Source: CBDDHT01 sp965227905 (GTDB lineage Bacteria; Pseudomonadota; Alphaproteobacteria; Rhizobiales; Methyloligellaceae). From it: DNA of 64,000 nt. This document shows, one piece after another, positions 61,757-64,000 of this stretch (its first letter is position 1; every line of letters begins with the position of its first letter). The translations under genes and the position numbers were made by a program. The stretch spans positions 1,612,001 through 1,676,000 of the forward strand of contig OZ245780.1 of the NCBI GenBank assembly GCA_965227905.1, read 5' to 3'. Below the pieces are notes generated by a model, which had not been told where the DNA came from, ran no database searches, and saw nothing but the letters and a program-made list of their open reading frames with translations.

Positions 61757-62461
61757 GTGCAAATGGGGTCAAGGATAGATGAATCGGCGGTGAAGCGAGC
61801 TTACCGCCGTTGGGCGCCGGTTTACGACTTCACATTCGGCCAGGTTGCCGATCAGGGTCGTAAACATGCGGTCGAGATCATCAACAGGCGCCGCGGAAGC
61901 GTGCTGGAAGTCGGTGTCGGCACGGGGCTTTCTTTGCCGCGCTATTCCCGCCATTTGCGGGTAACCGGTATCGATTTGTCACCGGAGATGCTCGAAAGAG
62001 CGCGTGAGCGTGCTTTGCCGCTGCCGAATGTCGGCGGTCTGTTCGAGATGGACGCCAGCGACCTGCAGTTCGAAGATGACAGCTTCGATACGGTCGTGGC
62101 CATGTATGTGATGACCGTGGTTCCGGACCCCGAGCAGGTCATGCGTGAGCTGCAGCGTGTTTGCGCGCCTGGCGGCGAAGTGGTTTTGGTCAATCATTTC
62201 AGCCAGGAAGAAGGCGTTCGCGGATGGGTTGAGCAGCGCCTTGCGCCTTTGGCCCAGACCCTTGGATGGCACCCGGTCTTCCCGATCGACCGTGTCCTGG
62301 GCTTTGAAGGTATGCGCCTCACCGAGACCTTTTCTCTGAGGCCCTTTGGCTTGTTCACAATGGTTCGGTTTATCAAGCAAACCGAGATTCCAGCCGATGC
62401 CAAGCTCAAGAAAGAGCCGATGGGTATCGAGCCCGGATACGAAGTTGCCGCCGGCGCCTGA
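61757..62461 (+). CDS. pmtA: Phosphatidylethanolamine N-methyltransferase (PmtA type)
   Basis: 234 aa from GTG 61757 (AGGGG about 8 nt upstream; ATG 61763 possible). It methylates phosphatidylethanolamine towards phosphatidylcholine. The sequence begins AYRRWAPVYDFTFGQV, with SAM motif VLEVGVGTGLSLPRY and acidic GIDLSPEML, then a late LVNHFSQEEG. These match Rhodobacter-type PmtA. It follows mnmA by 62 nt. Confidence 0.85.
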   Translation: MQMGSRIDESAVKRAYRRWAPVYDFTFGQVADQGRKHAVEIINRRRGSVLEVGVGTGLSLPRYSRHLRVTGIDLSPEMLERARERALPLPNVGGLFEMDASDLQFEDDSFDTVVAMYVMTVVPDPEQVMRELQRVCAPGGEVVLVNHFSQEEGVRGWVEQRLAPLAQTLGWHPVFPIDRVLGFEGMRLTETFSLRPFGLFTMVRFIKQTEIPADAKLKKEPMGIEPGYEVAAGA

Positions 62462-62544
62462 TTGTCCGCGTTGAGCATTGCTGAGGAGACCGCTTGACAG
62501 CGGGAAAGCGCGCTCATTATATCAGCGCCGGATATCACCTTTGT

Positions 62545-62621
62545 GGCGGAGTAGCTCAGCTGGTTAGAGCAGCGGAATCATAATCCGCGTGTCGGGAGTT
62601 CAAGTCTCTCCTCCGCTACCA
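62545..62621 (+). tRNA. tRNA-Met (elongator, anticodon CAT)
   Basis: Acceptor GGCGGAG pairs with CTCCGCT (first pair G-U). The D-stem is GCTC/GAGC, the anticodon stem is GCGGA/TCCGC with loop ATCATAA (anticodon CAT), the T-arm is GGGAG-TTCAAGT-CTCTC, the discriminator is A, and CCA is encoded. The body matches alphaproteobacterial elongator tRNA-Met rather than the lysidine-modified tRNA-Ile(CAT). Confidence 0.93.
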
Positions 62622-62930
62622 ATATCCTCAGAAAAGATGATCGCTTGCCGAAATTGGTTCCATGGCCTCCAGTTGGTATGGCCAGTCAAGGCGCTTGGAT
62701 CACGCGTTTTTACCTAAAGCTGTGTTTGAAGCCAGCGGCTTATCATTTTGAACAATCAAAAAAGTGCGGAGCGGCGACGGCTGAACGCCCTGTTGAGCGT
62801 GCATTCAATTGAACCATTTCTGTCCAATACAACACTAACATCTAACAGGGATGTCGTCGCAGGGGTGCGTCGGCGCTGTGGTCAACACGCGACCACAGTT
62901 TGGAGCAACGGAAACCGGAGGACTCATCCA
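62622..62930. other. Intergenic, no clear feature
   Basis: 309 bases after tRNA-Met. Open frames here lack ribosome sites and coding character. No terminator or regulatory motif stands out. Confidence 0.4.
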
Positions 62931-63386
62931 ATGACGGCAGACACAATCACTCATGCGCGCCCGGTCGCTGGCTATTTCGGATTTGCCTTTGGAGCACTGG
63001 CGCTGTTGCTCGTGCTTGTGCATTTCTGGGCCGGACCCTTCGCACCGCAGCAGCGTGCAGGCGTCACAATTGGAGAGATCGCCGGAGATATCCGTGAGGC
63101 GGCCGTTCGCAAACTGAAGGGCGAACCGCAACCCAAAGCAGTGCCCGCCAAATGGGACGCGGACCGTATTGTAAAGCTGGTCGCTGCTGTTCTGGCAGGC
63201 CTGGCCGTCGTGACAGGTGTCGCTGGATTGGTTCGTCGCGAGACGTGGCGGCCGGCAGCCGCGGGCATCGCGTTCGGTGTCAGTGCTGTCACCTTTCAGA
63301 TATTCACGTGGACGATTCTCGTGCTGGTCGGCGCCGTTATCCTCTATGCGATCATCAACAATATTGGCGAGATTCTCGGAGGGTGA
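62931..63386 (+). CDS. Conserved inner-membrane protein, unknown
   Basis: 151 aa from ATG 62931 (GGAGGA 9 nt upstream). Three transmembrane helices are visible: about 14-37 (YFGFAFGALALLLVLVHFWAG), 83-101 and 112-145. A charged cytoplasmic or periplasmic loop (about 45-80) lies between the first two. The sequence looks like a conserved Hyphomicrobiales membrane protein of unknown function. Confidence 0.7.
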   Translation: MTADTITHARPVAGYFGFAFGALALLLVLVHFWAGPFAPQQRAGVTIGEIAGDIREAAVRKLKGEPQPKAVPAKWDADRIVKLVAAVLAGLAVVTGVAGLVRRETWRPAAAGIAFGVSAVTFQIFTWTILVLVGAVILYAIINNIGEILGG

Positions 63387-63427
63387 TGGATCGCGATCGG
63401 ACGTTGGTCCGCAACGGCCGGGTTCGA

Positions 63428-64000
63428 TCAACCGGCAACGACTGCCTTCCCATTGTTCAGCACCACCACATCGCGCTCCATTACGCGTGCACGGAACGAT
63501 ATTGTCTCTCCGTCACGCCACATCTCGGTCCGGATCGTCTCGCCCGGATAAACCGGCGCCGAGAATCGCAACGCGAGGCTTTTGAGCTTGGCGGGATCGC
63601 CACCGCAGCAGCTCTTCGAGACGGCATAGCCTGCGATGCCAAGCGTACAGAGGCCATGCAGGATCGGGGCTTTGAAACCGCTTTCGGCGGCGACCTGAGG
63701 CGAGGCGTGCAGCGGATTGGGGTCGCCGGATAAGCGATAGATCAGAGCGGACTGCAGCAAGGTCTTACGATCGTAATGTAAATCCGGAGCGCGATCGGGC
63801 AGGGTATGGACCGGTTTTGTCGGGCCCGATGGACCGCCAAAGCCTCCGTCGCCGCGGGCGAAGGTCGTTGAAGAGAGTGTTGCCACTCTGTCGCCGCTGG
63901 CCTTGTTGGTAAGGACACGCTCGGAATAGATCAACGCACCTTTGTCGTCCCCCTTGTCGATGATCCCAGTGACCCGGGTCTGTCCAACGAGCGTTGCAGC
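63428..64000 (-). CDS. MaoC-family hydratase, partial
   Basis: 191 codons are visible; the gene begins beyond the right edge of the window (minus strand). A hot-dog fold (R)-specific enoyl-CoA hydratase: the hydratase-2 motif YRLSGDPNPLH carries the catalytic Asp and His, followed by APILHGLCTLGIAGYAV. The N-terminal hot-dog half is cut. Full-length two-hot-dog MaoC proteins of about 285 aa are typical, so about 95 residues are missing. It acts on 2-enoyl-CoA in fatty-acid or bile-acid-type degradation. Confidence 0.85.
   Translation of the reverse strand, partial: AATLVGQTRVTGIIDKGDDKGALIYSERVLTNKASGDRVATLSSTTFARGDGGFGGPSGPTKPVHTLPDRAPDLHYDRKTLLQSALIYRLSGDPNPLHASPQVAAESGFKAPILHGLCTLGIAGYAVSKSCCGGDPAKLKSLALRFSAPVYPGETIRTEMWRDGETISFRARVMERDVVVLNNGKAVVAG

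Noticed and set aside
62545..62621. tRNA-Ile(CAT) with lysidine
   Set aside because: The acceptor and arm sequences match elongator tRNA-Met, not the tRNA-Ile2 body.

Overview
The window is a chromosomal segment of an alphaproteobacterium, most likely in or near the Hyphomicrobiales (Rhizobiales). The lineage call rests on four things: the cell-cycle phosphorelay and regulators ChpT, CtrA and SciP together with the flagellar regulator FlbD; an EipA (DUF1134) envelope protein; a PmtA-type phospholipid methyltransferase; and an intergenic palindrome that resembles the RIME elements of rhizobia. No rRNA, CRISPR array, integrase or transposase was seen. Two tRNA genes are present: Glu(CTC) and Met(CAT).

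Layout. 1-4.5 kb: a DUF3095 cyclase-like protein, small secreted proteins (one with three VRAPFV repeats, preceded by a RIME-like palindrome) and a zinc alcohol dehydrogenase. 4.5-7.8 kb: a diacylglycerol-kinase-family enzyme, the heat-shock sigma factor rpoH, rluD and a small membrane protein. 7.8-9.9 kb: tRNA-Glu, then a small membrane protein translationally coupled to a flavin monooxygenase. 9.8-14.7 kb: an accessory island of two very unusual multidomain proteins with AT-rich upstream DNA. 14.7-20 kb: DUF2478, aceF and aceE (pyruvate dehydrogenase E2 and homodimeric E1) and a divergent Lrp-family regulator. 20-29.4 kb: membrane and envelope proteins, a porin-like barrel facing a LuxR regulator, a tautomerase, a membrane adenylate/guanylate cyclase, EipA, a YHS-like protein and CysQ. 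29.6-36.4 kb: chpT followed by cheA-cheW-cheY-cheB-cheR. 37.4-49.4 kb: ctrA, fliI-fliJ, a lipoprotein, and the operon fliF-fliG-fliH-fliN-flbD-flhA preceded by sciP. 49.5-55.3 kb: a LacI-controlled ABC importer with a metallophosphodiesterase. 55.5-60.2 kb: the operon fliK-flgD-(repeat-rich FliK-like)-(FlhB C-terminal-like). 60.4-64 kb: mnmA, pmtA, tRNA-Met, a membrane protein and a partial MaoC hydratase.

The most likely undescribed system is the island at about 9.8-14.3 kb. One gene fuses a chymotrypsin-like serine protease to a DNA/RNA non-specific (NUC-type) endonuclease. The next fuses a papain-like cysteine protease to an alpha/beta hydrolase. All key catalytic residues can be seen, neither protein has a signal peptide, and both begin with the same short MG[S/T]RE motif. 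This suggests an intracellular protease-controlled effector module, for example for phage defence or programmed cell death; that function is inference.

The cell-cycle and flagellar region also shows a readable regulatory circuit. CtrA-like boxes lie upstream of fliF, sciP and fliI, and GANTC methylation sites lie next to ctrA. A sigma-54 promoter lies upstream of fliK with GGCAA-N3-TTGCC dyads that probably serve as FlbD sites, and a related dyad lies at fliF.
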